Position numbers and translations under genes: made by a program. 64,000 bases of DNA, from assembly GCF_003991355.1 (NCBI RefSeq), contig NZ_RCSU01000002.1, positions 682,001 through 746,000 on the forward strand, read 5' to 3'. This document shows positions 1 to 8,393 of the stretch, one piece after another; position 1 is the stretch's first letter; the number at the start of each line of letters is the position of its first letter. Below the pieces are notes generated by a model, which was given only the letters and a program-made list of their open reading frames with translations, was not told the DNA's origin and made no database searches. The stretch comes from Pseudoflavitalea rhizosphaerae. Its GTDB lineage: Bacteria; Bacteroidota; Bacteroidia; Chitinophagales; Chitinophagaceae.

Positions 1-620
1 AAAGTATTTCCGTAAAAGATATCAAGAATTATTTCGAGTTCGCCAATGGCAAAGTGCTGGTGAAACCTTTCAATGTTAAGGTGAAGGATATCGATATGGA
101 GATCGGCGGTATGCACGGCCTTGATCAAAGCCTGGATTATGTGATCAACCTCAAAGTGCCCCGCGCCAAACTGGGCAGCCAGGCCAATGAACTGGTGAAC
201 AACCTGGCTTCGCAGGCCAATGCCAAAGGCATTCCCGTGAACATCAACGAAACCATCAGCTTCAAGGTGAACCTGGGCGGCTCCATTACCAATCCCGCCA
301 TCAAAACCGATCTCAAAGGTTCAGGTGGCAGCCTGGCGCAGGACATGAAAGCACAGGCCGAAGAGTTTGTGGAAGCAAAGAAACGCGCCGCCGACAGCGC
401 ACTGGCCGTAGCCAAACAACAGGCGAAGGACTCCCTGGAATCCGCGAAGAAAAAAGCTGCTGCCGCATTGAAAGATGAACTGGCCAAACAACTGAGTGGT
501 AAGAAAGATACTTCCGGGGAGAAACAAGATATTAAGAAAGACCTGGAAAAGACGGGTAAAGGATTACTCGATAACCTACTCAAGAAAAAGAAACCAGCGG
601 CGGATAGTACGAAGCAATGA
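1..620 (+). CDS. AsmA-like protein, C-terminal part (5' end outside window)
   Basis: The frame is open to the left edge (codons in phase with base 3), so only about 205 C-terminal residues are visible. The first part alternates short beta-type stretches such as PFNVKVKDIDMEIGG and LGGSITNPAIKTDLKG, which resembles the conserved C-terminal region of AsmA-family envelope proteins. From about base 340 it becomes an Ala/Lys/Glu-rich helix, probably a coiled coil, and ends in a lysine-rich tail. AsmA-type proteins are anchored in the inner membrane and span the periplasm; several family members are linked to lipid traffic to the outer membrane. That role here is inferred from the family only. The next gene starts about 100 bases downstream. 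Confidence 0.7.
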   Translation, partial: SISVKDIKNYFEFANGKVLVKPFNVKVKDIDMEIGGMHGLDQSLDYVINLKVPRAKLGSQANELVNNLASQANAKGIPVNINETISFKVNLGGSITNPAIKTDLKGSGGSLAQDMKAQAEEFVEAKKRAADSALAVAKQQAKDSLESAKKKAAAALKDELAKQLSGKKDTSGEKQDIKKDLEKTGKGLLDNLLKKKKPAADSTKQ

Positions 621-727
621 TGAAACTACCAAAAAAAATAGGGGAGCACAGGTTAATACAGCCGTTTTCCCCTATTTTTGCCCTCCTTAAAACAAACTAA
701 GATCAGAACTTACGAATTGAATTGCTT

Positions 728-2974
728 ATGGATAAACTGATTTATCTGGTTCCCGCGATGGGTGTTCTCGGGCTCCTGTACACTATGGTCAAATTCAAAT
801 GGGTTTCCCAACAGGACGCCGGTAGTGATCGGATGAAAGAGATCTCCACCTATATCGCTGACGGAGCCATGGCCTTTCTCAAAGCAGAATGGAAGATCCT
901 GGCTTACTTTGTAGTGATTGTAGCCCTTCTCCTTGGCTTCATGGCCAGTTCCAATCCGCACTCACACTGGTCAATCGCCATTGCATTTATTATCGGAGCA
1001 TTTTTCAGCGCCCTTGCAGGTTTCATCGGTATGCGCGTTGCCACCAAGGCCAACGTCCGCACTGCCAATGCCGCCCGCACCAGCCTGAAGAAAGCCCTCT
1101 CCGTTTCCTTCACAGGAGGTTCCGTGATGGGACTGGGTGTAGCCGGACTGGCTGTACTCGGCCTCGGCGGTCTCTTCATTATAGTAAAGGCCCTGCTGGT
1201 CCCCGATGGTTCTTCCGTGAACAGTGCAGACATGGTGAAAGCCATCGAAGTACTCACAGGTTTCTCCCTCGGTGCTGAATCCATCGCCCTCTTCGCCCGC
1301 GTGGGCGGAGGGATCTACACCAAGGCTGCCGACGTTGGCGCCGACCTCGTAGGTAAAGTGGAAGCAGGCATTCCGGAAGATGATCCCCGCAACCCCGCCA
1401 CCATCGCCGATAACGTAGGCGATAACGTGGGCGACGTTGCCGGCATGGGCGCCGACCTCTTCGGTTCCTATGTGGCTACTGTACTGGCAACGATGGTACT
1501 GGGACAGGAAACCATTGCAGTGGATGCATTCGGTGGACTGAGCCCCATCCTTCTTCCGATGCTGATTGCCGGTATCGGTATCCTCTTCTCTATTGTAGGA
1601 ACCTGGTTCGTTCGCATCAGCGATTCAGCCGGTATCAGCACAGACGCTGTTCAGAAAGCCCTCAATATGGGTAACTGGGGATCCATCGTGCTCACCGCCC
1701 TCGCTTCTGTTGGACTGGTATACTGGCTCCTTCCTGAAACGATGACCCTGCGCGGATATGAGTTCACCAAATGGGGTGTGCTCGGCGCTATCGGTGTAGG
1801 TCTTGCAGTAGGAACACTCATGAGCATCATCACTGAATACTATACGGCAATGGGTAAACGCCCGGTGCTGAGTATCGTTCGTCAGTCGGGCACCGGACAT
1901 GCCACCAACGTGATCGGTGGTCTGGCTGTTGGCATGGAGTCTACACTCCTGCCGATCCTCGTGCTGGCAGGCGGTATCTATGGTTCTTATGCCTGTGCAG
2001 GCCTGTATGGCGTTGCCATCGCTGCTGCCGGTATGATGGCCACCACTGCGATGCAGCTGGCGATCGACGCCTTCGGACCTATTGCAGACAACGCAGGCGG
2101 TATCGCTGAAATGAGCGAGCTTCCCAAAGAAGTGCGTGAAAAAACCGATGTACTGGATGCAGTAGGTAATACAACTGCGGCTACTGGTAAGGGTTTTGCC
2201 ATCGCCTCTGCAGCCCTCACCGCTCTTGCACTCTTCGCCGCTTATGTAGGTGTGATCAAGAACAATGGTTATGATCTCGGGGACGCTATCAATATTTATA
2301 AAGCCGATGTACTGGCTTCACTGTTCGTGGGAGCAATGATCCCCTTCATTTTCTCCGCACTCGCCATCAGGGCGGTTGGAGAAGCAGCCATGAGTATGGT
2401 GGAAGAAGTTCGTCGCCAGTTCCGCGATATCCCCGGCATCATGGAAGGAAAGGGTAAACCAGAGTACGACAAATGCGTGGCGATCTCTACAGACGCATCC
2501 ATTAAAAAGATGATGCTGCCCGGCGCTATTGCTATCCTCTCTCCATTGATCATGGGCTTTGCTTTCGGTCCTGAAGCACTCGGTGGTTTCCTCGCAGGCG
2601 CTACCGTGAGTGGTGTACTGATGGGCATGTTCCAGAACAATGCAGGTGGTGCATGGGACAACGCCAAGAAATCTTTCGAGAAAGGCGTTGAGATCAACGG
2701 GCAGATCTATTATAAGAAATCAGAACCACATAAAGCATCTGTAACAGGCGATACCGTAGGTGATCCTTTCAAGGACACTTCCGGCCCTTCCATGAACATC
2801 CTCATCAAACTGATGTCGATCGTTTCACTGGTTGTGGCTCCCACCCTGGCGCAGATCCATGGATATGGCATTCCTGAAGTGAAAGCTCCCGCCAAAAAAG
2901 TGGAAAACACAACCACTGCAAAGGCCGGAGTTGTAGCTACTGCAGACAATGCCGTTGTTTATTCGGCAAAATAA
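728..2974 (+). CDS. hppA: Membrane-bound ion-pumping pyrophosphatase
   Basis: The 748-residue polytopic membrane protein couples pyrophosphate hydrolysis to export of H+ and/or Na+ across the inner membrane. The family's substrate-binding motifs are present: [11 protein letters not shown] and [20 protein letters not shown], which bind Mg-PPi. Around residue 480 the motif [10 protein letters not shown] has Ala where K+-independent enzymes carry Lys, which points to the K+-dependent class. Many Bacteroidota members of that class pump Na+, so the ion cannot be settled from this alone. The start is the ATG at 728; an in-frame TTG lies two codons upstream. The last 35 residues form an Ala/Lys/Thr-rich tail beyond the last membrane helix. 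The gene is followed by the hairpin at 3068-3099. Confidence 0.97.
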   Translation: MDKLIYLVPAMGVLGLLYTMVKFKWVSQQDAGSDRMKEISTYIADGAMAFLKAEWKILAYFVVIVALLLGFMASSNPHSHWSIAIAFIIGAFFSALAGFIGMRVATKANVRTANAARTSLKKALSVSFTGGSVMGLGVAGLAVLGLGGLFIIVKALLVPDGSSVNSADMVKAIEVLTGFSLGAESIALFARVGGGIYTKAADVGADLVGKVEAGIPEDDPRNPATIADNVGDNVGDVAGMGADLFGSYVATVLATMVLGQETIAVDAFGGLSPILLPMLIAGIGILFSIVGTWFVRISDSAGISTDAVQKALNMGNWGSIVLTALASVGLVYWLLPETMTLRGYEFTKWGVLGAIGVGLAVGTLMSIITEYYTAMGKRPVLSIVRQSGTGHATNVIGGLAVGMESTLLPILVLAGGIYGSYACAGLYGVAIAAAGMMATTAMQLAIDAFGPIADNAGGIAEMSELPKEVREKTDVLDAVGNTTAATGKGFAIASAALTALALFAAYVGVIKNNGYDLGDAINIYKADVLASLFVGAMIPFIFSALAIRAVGEAAMSMVEEVRRQFRDIPGIMEGKGKPEYDKCVAISTDASIKKMMLPGAIAILSPLIMGFAFGPEALGGFLAGATVSGVLMGMFQNNAGGAWDNAKKSFEKGVEINGQIYYKKSEPHKASVTGDTVGDPFKDTSGPSMNILIKLMSIVSLVVAPTLAQIHGYGIPEVKAPAKKVENTTTAKAGVVATADNAVVYSAK

Positions 2975-2999
2975 TCCGAAAAATTTTAAGGGATAAACT

Positions 3000-3030
3000 T
3001 TGAAAATATCCCCGGAAGATTTTATCTTTG
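3000..3030 (+). promoter_or_regulatory. Bacteroidota-type promoter downstream of hppA
   Basis: A perfect TAnnTTTG -7 box (TATCTTTG, 3023-3030) lies 20 bases after a TTG (3000-3002) that can serve as the -33 element. It lies in the 3' region of hppA, and transcription would start near 3037. No start codon with a plausible gene follows before the terminator at 3068, so it would drive a very short RNA. Confidence 0.45.
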
Positions 3031-3036
3031 TCGTTC

Positions 3037-3103
3037 ACAACTAAGCACTATATCATACCAAATACCAAAAGTCCCTGTATTTCCATACGGGGACTTTTAC
3101 ATT
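3037..3103 (+). ncRNA. Candidate short RNA (about 65 nt)
   Basis: The stretch between the TATCTTTG promoter (3023-3030) and the terminator hairpin (3068-3099) could be transcribed as a roughly 65-nt RNA: about 30 unpaired nucleotides followed by a strong stem-loop. I do not recognise the family. The alternative is that the hairpin is only the terminator of hppA and the promoter match is chance. Confidence 0.3.
3068..3099 (+). terminator. Rho-independent terminator after hppA
   Basis: Two 14-base arms (3068-3081 and 3086-3099) pair completely apart from one T-G wobble, around a TTCC loop. The left arm starts with AAAA and the right arm ends in TTTT, so the hairpin could work on either strand. 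It ends transcription from hppA or from the short transcript proposed at 3037. Confidence 0.8.
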
Positions 3104-3122
3104 TTACATGGTCCGTATTTGC

Positions 3123-3231
3123 CCGCTTAGTACCAGCTCACTACTGTCTCACTACGATCTCAGTACTATCCAGCCTGTTTTCAGTACTGTTTCACTACAA
3201 TCTCACTACTATCAGACTACTTTTTCACTAC
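3123..3231 (+). repeat. 11-bp tandem repeat array, about ten degenerate units
   Basis: The stretch splits into 11-base units ending in (C/G)ACTAC or CAGTAC, with core TCTCACTAC. Units end at 3133, 3144, 3155, 3166, 3187, 3198, 3209, 3220 and 3231. One degenerate unit occupies 3167-3177. The last five bases are far better conserved than the first three. The 11-base period is not a multiple of three, so it is not a coding repeat; it matches about one helical turn. It lies between the hppA terminator and the blaI promoter. Confidence 0.75.
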
Positions 3232-3300
3232 TTCCTACCGCATTCCACCTGGCCTTTATATACCGCCATTCATAGAATTTCCCTCCGGTTTATCCACATA

Positions 3301-3352
3301 TTGGTACAAATTGTAGGAGCTTCTTAACTTTTTATTACGAAACATGTCGTAA
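3301..3352 (+). promoter_or_regulatory. blaI promoter with palindromic operator
   Basis: TTGG at 3301-3304 and TAACTTTT at 3325-3332 (seven of eight bases of TAnnTTTG) form a likely promoter. Overlapping the expected start of transcription is a perfect inverted repeat, TTACGA (3335-3340), six spacer bases, TCGTAA (3347-3352). It ends 25 bases before the blaI ATG. A palindrome over the start site of a BlaI-type repressor gene is the usual place for autorepression. Confidence 0.65.
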
Positions 3353-3377
3353 ATTGAGGCAAATCATTCTATCGGTT

Positions 3378-3761
3378 ATGGCAAATACAAAAACCATCAA
3401 GCCCACAGAGAGCGAACTGGAGATACTGAATGTGCTGTGGGTAAAAGGAACAGCCAGTGTCCGCGAAGTACATGAGGAACTGCTGAAATACAAAGAAGCG
3501 GGTTATACCACCACCCTCAAACTGATGCAGATCATGCATGAGAAAGGACTGGTGAAGAGAGATGACAGCGTGAAAACGCATATTTATCAGGCAACAGTGA
3601 GCCGGGAGAAAACCCAGAAGCACCTGGTGGGCAAAATGATCGATACGCTTTTCGGCGGATCGCCTACTGCCATGGTGATGCAGGCGCTGGGCAATCACAA
3701 AGCCTCTCCCGAAGAACTGGAATCCATCCAGCAAATGATCAACAACCTGAAAAAACAATAG
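3378..3761 (+). CDS. blaI: BlaI/MecI/CopY-family transcriptional repressor
   Basis: The 127-residue protein has the family's winged-helix DNA-binding domain in its first 75 residues (PTESELEILNVLWVKG, then GYTTTLKLMQIMHEKGLV) and a helical dimerization tail ending in LEEL/IQQM-like repeats. BlaI repressors bind palindromic operators as dimers and are released when a partner M56 membrane protease cleaves them. The start chosen is the ATG at 3378; the frame extends back to a TTG at 3354, but that would overlap the operator. It is followed four bases later by the M56 protease gene, so the two form an operon that is probably autoregulated through the TTACGA-N6-TCGTAA site. No beta-lactamase gene lies nearby, so the signal is unknown. 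Confidence 0.92.
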   Translation: MANTKTIKPTESELEILNVLWVKGTASVREVHEELLKYKEAGYTTTLKLMQIMHEKGLVKRDDSVKTHIYQATVSREKTQKHLVGKMIDTLFGGSPTAMVMQALGNHKASPEELESIQQMINNLKKQ

Positions 3762-3765
3762 AAGG

Positions 3766-5676
3766 ATGAACCAAGTTTACCAATCCGCTTTCCTCAAAGC
3801 ATTGGGATGGTCATTAATAGACAGCTTGTGGCAAATGGGATTGCTGTGGTTGTTATATGTAGTGCTGACTGCTAATGGAAAACGTTATCAATCCCACCAG
3901 CGGCATACTATTGCCCTTTTATCCCTGGCCGGAGGTTCACTCTGGTTCCTGGTTTCACTGGTGATGAATTTTTACGAAGCCGCTGCCGCGCCGGTTGTAT
4001 ACAACTGGTACCAGGGCGCAGCAGCTCCTGTAATAGATCACGGTTTCTTCGGCAATCTTTCCAGGAATATCGAATCAGCCCTCCCCTTCCTGTCTATCGG
4101 CTATCTGCTTGCAGCGGCCTGGTTATTCATCCGTTTCTACTATCGATACAATTATACACGGCGTTTACTCAAAGCTGATATGATGAAGGCCGCGCCCGAA
4201 CTGCGCGTTTTCCTTCAGCAGGCTGCCGGCCGTATGGGCATCAACAAGAAAGTAGCACTCTGGCTCTCCGCCGCCGCAGAAGCGCCCATGACACTGGGTT
4301 TCTGGAAACCAGTGATCCTGCTGCCCATCTCCATCGTGAACCATCTCAGTATCCAGCAAACTGAAGCTATCCTGCTGCATGAACTGAAACATATCAAACG
4401 CAACGATTACCTCATCAATATCTTAATGGCTTGTGTAGACGTAGTATTGTTTTTCAATCCATTTGCTCAATGGATCTCCGCTGCCATCCGCCGCGAACGC
4501 GAGAACAGCTGCGACGACCTGGTTCTGCAGTTCCGCTACGATCCCGCACAGTACGCCACTTCCCTGCTGGTATTGGAGCAACAACGCTCCGCCACACAAC
4601 AAACGCTGGCCGTGGCCGCCACCGGCAGTAAAACACCGGCGCTCCTGCATCGCGTAAAACGCATCCTACACCAGGAACAGGTATGCACTCCCGTTAGTCA
4701 TCGTATGGTGGCATACCTGCTCACGGCTTTGCTGTTCGGATTCGTTGGTTTGTACAACCCGGGCAATGTGATCGTCAAAAAGATCTATCCCGTAGTGTTC
4801 AGTACAGATGCCACCCCCCAGTTTGCCAGTTACGAGCCTGCTCCCGAAGAAAAAGAAACGCCCGGAAAAGTAGTGACAACTAAAAAACAGAAAAAAAACT
4901 ACACTTCCGTTCAACCCGCAGCAACACCCGGACCTCTTCCATCAATTCATATTCTCACTGCCAGCGAAGCAGAGGAGCTACTCCGCCTCGCAGCTGGTAT
5001 CGAGATCGCTGGTATGATGGAACGCAAGCTGGCGGAACAACAGCGACTGATTGAAGAACATCAGCGCCAATTGGCAGCACAACAGCACCAGGTACAATTC
5101 CAGATCCGGATCACTGCGGTAAGCAACCAGGCAAGTCTTGATGCCAGGGATTTCACCCTTGCCAATCAGGCCACCGTTCTCTGCGAACCCGCCAACAGTG
5201 CAGAGATCAAACCTTATGTTCCCCGTAACAGTTTCGCGTATCAATACATGCAGGACAGCTGCACTCCAAAAATATATACAGAGGCCAACAGGCTGCAGGC
5301 CGAGGCCAGGGAAGCCATTACCCGCGCAATGACAGCATTGAATGAAGTGGACCTGACCAGGCTGGAAAGCGAACTGAAAGCAAAAGGCATCGAGCTCCAT
5401 GCCAACCAGATCCGCCAGGAACTGCACAAGGCTTTCATGGAGATCACCATGAAACGCCTCTGTGAAGGCGCTCTCAATTCAGCCGAAGATGTACGCGCGA
5501 TGTATGCAAAAGCACAGGCCGAATGGCAGAAAAAACTGGAAAACTTTCAGCGCGACCGTGCCAAAAAGCGTGCTGAGCAGGACGCTTTACGCAGAAAGAT
5601 CGTAGAAGAGCGACTGATGGAAAACGCGAAACCTGAGCTGAAAAAAGCGATCAATAACAAGTCTGTAGACATTTAA
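3766..5676 (+). CDS. blaR1: BlaR1-like M56 membrane metallopeptidase
   Basis: The 636-residue protein has N-terminal membrane helices (about residues 12-35, 47-66 and 105-125). A cytoplasmic zinc-protease domain follows, with HELKH at residues 205-209, then ERENSCDD, the usual downstream part of the M56 site. A further membrane helix lies near 313-333. In known systems the protease cleaves the BlaI partner after sensing a signal outside the cell. The C-terminal 300 residues are not a penicillin-binding domain. They are charged and helical, rich in Gln, Glu and Lys (EQQRLIEEHQRQLAAQQHQ), and look like a coiled coil. The sensed signal is therefore probably not a beta-lactam. The gene starts four bases after blaI. 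Confidence 0.9.
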   Translation: MNQVYQSAFLKALGWSLIDSLWQMGLLWLLYVVLTANGKRYQSHQRHTIALLSLAGGSLWFLVSLVMNFYEAAAAPVVYNWYQGAAAPVIDHGFFGNLSRNIESALPFLSIGYLLAAAWLFIRFYYRYNYTRRLLKADMMKAAPELRVFLQQAAGRMGINKKVALWLSAAAEAPMTLGFWKPVILLPISIVNHLSIQQTEAILLHELKHIKRNDYLINILMACVDVVLFFNPFAQWISAAIRRERENSCDDLVLQFRYDPAQYATSLLVLEQQRSATQQTLAVAATGSKTPALLHRVKRILHQEQVCTPVSHRMVAYLLTALLFGFVGLYNPGNVIVKKIYPVVFSTDATPQFASYEPAPEEKETPGKVVTTKKQKKNYTSVQPAATPGPLPSIHILTASEAEELLRLAAGIEIAGMMERKLAEQQRLIEEHQRQLAAQQHQVQFQIRITAVSNQASLDARDFTLANQATVLCEPANSAEIKPYVPRNSFAYQYMQDSCTPKIYTEANRLQAEAREAITRAMTALNEVDLTRLESELKAKGIELHANQIRQELHKAFMEITMKRLCEGALNSAEDVRAMYAKAQAEWQKKLENFQRDRAKKRAEQDALRRKIVEERLMENAKPELKKAINNKSVDI

Positions 5677-5752
5677 TTAATCCTCTTAACTATTCTTCGG
5701 GTTCCTGCAGATCGGATGGACCGGTCAGCAACTCCCGTATAATTGCAGCCAT

Positions 5753-6215
5753 CTACTTAAAGCACTGTTCCGCACCCAATCCCCAGCTCTGGGTGTAGTT
5801 CACGGAATAATATTCTCGACCATTAGTACTGACAGGAAGGCACAAACTGAACCTGCGATCTGGGCTGTATAGATATGAGCATATACAACAACGGGATTTT
5901 CTGCCAGGATATGGATCCCTTTGTTACTGATACCCTCCTGGTCCAGGAAAGCATCATGGATTACTTCAGGTACCACGGTTACCTGATTGGCATTCACCAC
6001 AAATGTTCCGATAGTGATAACCATCGCAGGGATCTCCACCAACACCCTGATGCCTACAACAGAAGTAATATAAATGTCCATCTCCGGCAAACTGGCCGTA
6101 TACATTTGTTGATGACCATGTAGCCGAGCCAGAACTCTTTCCCCTTTATAGGTGAAGTCCTGCCCCCAGGCAAAAGAATAAAAAAGAAGCCGCACAGCAG
6201 CAGGACTTTTGACAT
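5753..6215 (-). pseudogene. Frameshifted remnant of a secreted IgGFc-binding/gliding-type protein
   Basis: From an ATG at 6215 on the minus strand a signal peptide (MSKVLLLCGFFFILLP) reads in one frame. The following blocks read in alternating frames: GQDFTYKG, then KGKEFWLGY, then QQMYTASLPEMDIYITSVVG through HIYTAQIAGSVCAFL. After another shift comes GREYYSVNYTQSWGLGAE, ending at TAG (5753-5755). At least three small indels are needed to join them. The order resembles the start of large Bacteroidota surface proteins with an IgGFc-binding-like N-terminal domain, often with gliding-motility C-terminal repeats (family recall, not a search). Only the first 150 or so residues survive. Confidence 0.65.
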
Positions 6216-6309
6216 GCAAGTGATCAGGAAACGAGTAAGCGACCACCTCCCTGCCCCTGGATATATAAATAATATCAAATACAAATTTGAGGATATGCGA
6301 GGGAAGCTA

Positions 6310-6927
6310 TTACCTCGAAAGTAACCAACGGGCATTTTTTCCTTCACAGAAAATGAGGTCCAGCACGGAGCAATTGGGAACAAATCCGAGGCGGTCTGCA
6401 AAAACCTGGCTATACTTTACAGGGTCCGGGAATGCCTGATTGATGGTTTGAGGAAGCACCTTATTCCGGAGGTCGAGCCATTCGGCCGGGTCATAATTTT
6501 CCTGGTAGCCTGATGACAGTTCCATCGTAAAATCCCCATCCATTTTTGCCGCCGCCCATTGCCAGCAGGCCAGGTTCCAATCCAGCAGCCATTCAAATTT
6601 TTTCTCATATAACTCAACCAGTTCCTGTTCAAAATACTGGAACCAGGGACTCCGGTTATAACAGCTTTTCAGGGTCTTGAAATGTTGCGATTGCCAGGCC
6701 GCGTCATTGGCAATCCGGACTTCCTTCATAGGCCTCCGTTGTTCCCGGCCATCCACCAGGGGAACACTGAGAAGGATGGGACCATTGGAGCCCAACACCA
6801 CCGCCCGGTTACGAAAACTCATTTTTTGATAGCGATCATATGAATCAAAAACGATATGCTTCAAATTTGTAGAAACCTGCCATAAGATAACCGGTGCAAA
6901 ATATTGACAATCAACAATTAATTTCAT
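6310..6927 (-). CDS. WbqC-like family protein
   Basis: The 205-residue cytoplasmic protein begins MKLIVDCQYFAPVILWQ and carries motifs typical of the WbqC-like family: DSYDRYQKMSFRNRAVV, LSVPLVDGR and SPWFQYFEQELVELYEKKFEWLLD. WbqC-like proteins are often encoded with O-antigen or polysaccharide genes, but their activity is not established. No such genes lie here, so a role in glycan synthesis is only a family association. The start is the ATG at 6927, followed upstream by a very AT-rich stretch shared with the divergent lipoprotein gene at 7224. Confidence 0.85.
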   Translation of the reverse strand: MKLIVDCQYFAPVILWQVSTNLKHIVFDSYDRYQKMSFRNRAVVLGSNGPILLSVPLVDGREQRRPMKEVRIANDAAWQSQHFKTLKSCYNRSPWFQYFEQELVELYEKKFEWLLDWNLACWQWAAAKMDGDFTMELSSGYQENYDPAEWLDLRNKVLPQTINQAFPDPVKYSQVFADRLGFVPNCSVLDLIFCEGKNARWLLSR

Positions 6928-7174
6928 TATTATTCTAGTATTTCAAATTTTGTTTAATCTCGTTCGAAAATCTTGTAATTATGGGGATTTTTACCCGGTT
7001 TTATATTTGATTTAAATCATCAATAACTTTCATAATCATATTTATAAATAGTTACTTACAATTAAATTATAAGTCTAAAATTTTTAGTTGCTCAATTTCC
7101 TGCTGGTTACCTGCTTGTCACCCTGCATTTTCTAAAAGAATTAGCAAACAAATTCCTAAAAATACAACTCCTTT
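6928..7174. other. AT-rich divergent intergenic region
   Basis: About 250 bases of strongly AT-rich DNA separate the WbqC-like gene from the divergent lipoprotein gene. It presumably holds the promoter of the WbqC-like gene. I see no open reading frame or strong hairpin in it. Confidence 0.5.
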
Positions 7175-7203
7175 TTGGCAGAAAAAATTAATCCGGTACT
7201 TTG
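7175..7203 (+). promoter_or_regulatory. Promoter of the LEA14-like lipoprotein gene
   Basis: TTGG (7175-7178) and TACTTTG (7197-7203) are separated by 19 bases and resemble the -33 and TAnnTTTG elements, with one base fewer in the -7 box. The ATG at 7224 lies 20 bases downstream, giving a short leader. This supports 7224 rather than the GTG at 7203 as the start. Confidence 0.45.
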
Positions 7204-7223
7204 TGGTCCATAAAGTTTCCTGC

Positions 7224-7676
7224 ATGAAAAAAGCGCCCTGGTTGCTCCTGCTCCCACTCCTCTGGTTGGGTTGGCTCGGATGTGCAAAACCGACCTCTCT
7301 CGATTATCTGGGTATCCGGAATGTGAAAGTGTTAACGATGGGATGGAAGGAATCGACGGTTGCCGTTGATGTGGAATATTACAATCCGAACGGCTATCCC
7401 CTGACCCTGAAAAATGCCGAAGTGAACGTTTTCGTGAATGACCGGTATTTCGGAAAATCCACATTCGACAGCACCCTGAAAATTCCGAGGCTGGACACTT
7501 TTATGATGCCCGTAAAGTTGACTGTCGACATGGCGAATACCGGGATCAGTCTGCTCCAGAACCTTAGTTCGGAGGAGGTAATGATCCGGCTGGAAGGGAG
7601 TGCAAAAATTGGAAGAAGTGGAATTTTTATCAATTACCCTATCAAATATGAAGGGAAACAAAAGCTCGGATTTTGA
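7224..7676 (+). CDS. LEA14-like (LEA type 2) lipoprotein
   Basis: The 150-residue product starts with a lipoprotein signal (KKAPWLLLLPLLWLGWLGC), cleaved before Cys 20. The remainder is one beta-sandwich of the LEA type 2/WHy kind: a first strand with VKVLTMGWKESTVAVDVEYYNPNGYPLTLKN split across two strands, then VNVFVNDRYFGKS, and a last strand ending in INYPIKYEGKQKLGF. LEA14-like domains are linked to desiccation stress in plants; bacterial members are mostly uncharacterised. The protein is expected on a membrane facing the periplasm. It appears to be transcribed alone and is followed by a terminator at 7705. Confidence 0.8.
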   Translation: MKKAPWLLLLPLLWLGWLGCAKPTSLDYLGIRNVKVLTMGWKESTVAVDVEYYNPNGYPLTLKNAEVNVFVNDRYFGKSTFDSTLKIPRLDTFMMPVKLTVDMANTGISLLQNLSSEEVMIRLEGSAKIGRSGIFINYPIKYEGKQKLGF

Positions 7677-7704
7677 TATTTTGAGCCCATTTTAAATGAC
7701 CTGG

Positions 7705-7732
7705 TCCGGCAGTAATCCGCCGGATTTTTTTT
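7705..7732 (+). terminator. Terminator after the LEA14-like gene
   Basis: TCCGGC (7705-7710) pairs with GCCGGA (7719-7724) around an eight-base loop, followed by a run of eight T (7725-7732). It lies 28 bases after the stop codon of the gene at 7224-7676. Confidence 0.8.
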
Positions 7733-8340
7733 CCGGTCCGGCCGTTTTTTTCCAATTCCGTGGGCTCTGGCTTCGGTTATTTATTGAAGCCCAGGGAAGC
7801 AAAAATGTGGGGTTGAATGAACCAGGTCCGGGTTAATTTGAATGATAATTTTCCTTAATCCGGAGAGCCTCACCGGATTATCGAGGCCTGGAATTTTCTT
7901 CATTTAACAGAAAACCTGTGGGCTCATGGTTCGGAAAATCAGCTGACCCTTACCGTAATATTGTCCATCTTTTCGGAATTTGCCGGAAGAAAAACCTCAG
8001 ATCCTCATCAACGTAAAGCGGTTCAAAGAATAAAAAAATGAACCCTCTGAGCGTCCATAATTCAATGATTTCCCTTCCCGCTGCTGCTGAATTCCTGCAG
8101 GAAATTATGGCGTCAGGCTCTCAAAAAACGCAGATCTTAAATTGAAAATTTACCTGCTGCAGGTCCATATTTCATTTACTAACAGCCAGGGACAGTTCTA
8201 AAACGACCTGACATTACAGCAGATTTTTTTCATAGCCAGGCTTTCCCGGCGCCACTTCTCCTTCGCGGAATCGTCCGTAGCAACGATATTCCGCGCTAAA
8301 AAGTCAATGAAAAATTCTATTGAAACGGTATTGATTCCGC
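7733..8340. other. Long intergenic region without a convincing gene
   Basis: About 600 bases contain no frame longer than about 35 codons. The best one is 8038-8145 (+), a 35-residue frame beginning MNPLSVHNSM, with no supporting promoter or family resemblance. One hairpin is visible: CGCGGAATCG (8264-8273) against CGATATTCCGCG (8284-8295), with a two-base bulge. The region could be decayed coding sequence, but I cannot recognise any protein in it. Confidence 0.4.
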
Positions 8341-8347
8341 AAACAAA

Positions 8348-8374
8348 AAGGGCCAACCTAATCGGTCAGCCCTT
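8348..8374 (-). terminator. Terminator of the HMA-domain gene
   Basis: On the minus strand AAGGGCTGACC pairs with GGTTGGCCCTT (two G-T wobbles) around a five-base loop, followed by TTTGT. It lies 20 bases after the stop of the gene at 8394-8756. Confidence 0.75.
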
Positions 8375-8393
8375 CACTTATTGAAAAAATTAA

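Noticed and set aside
3123-3231. Tandem repeats considered as a CRISPR array
   Set aside because: Units are 11 bases without unique spacers and there are no cas genes.
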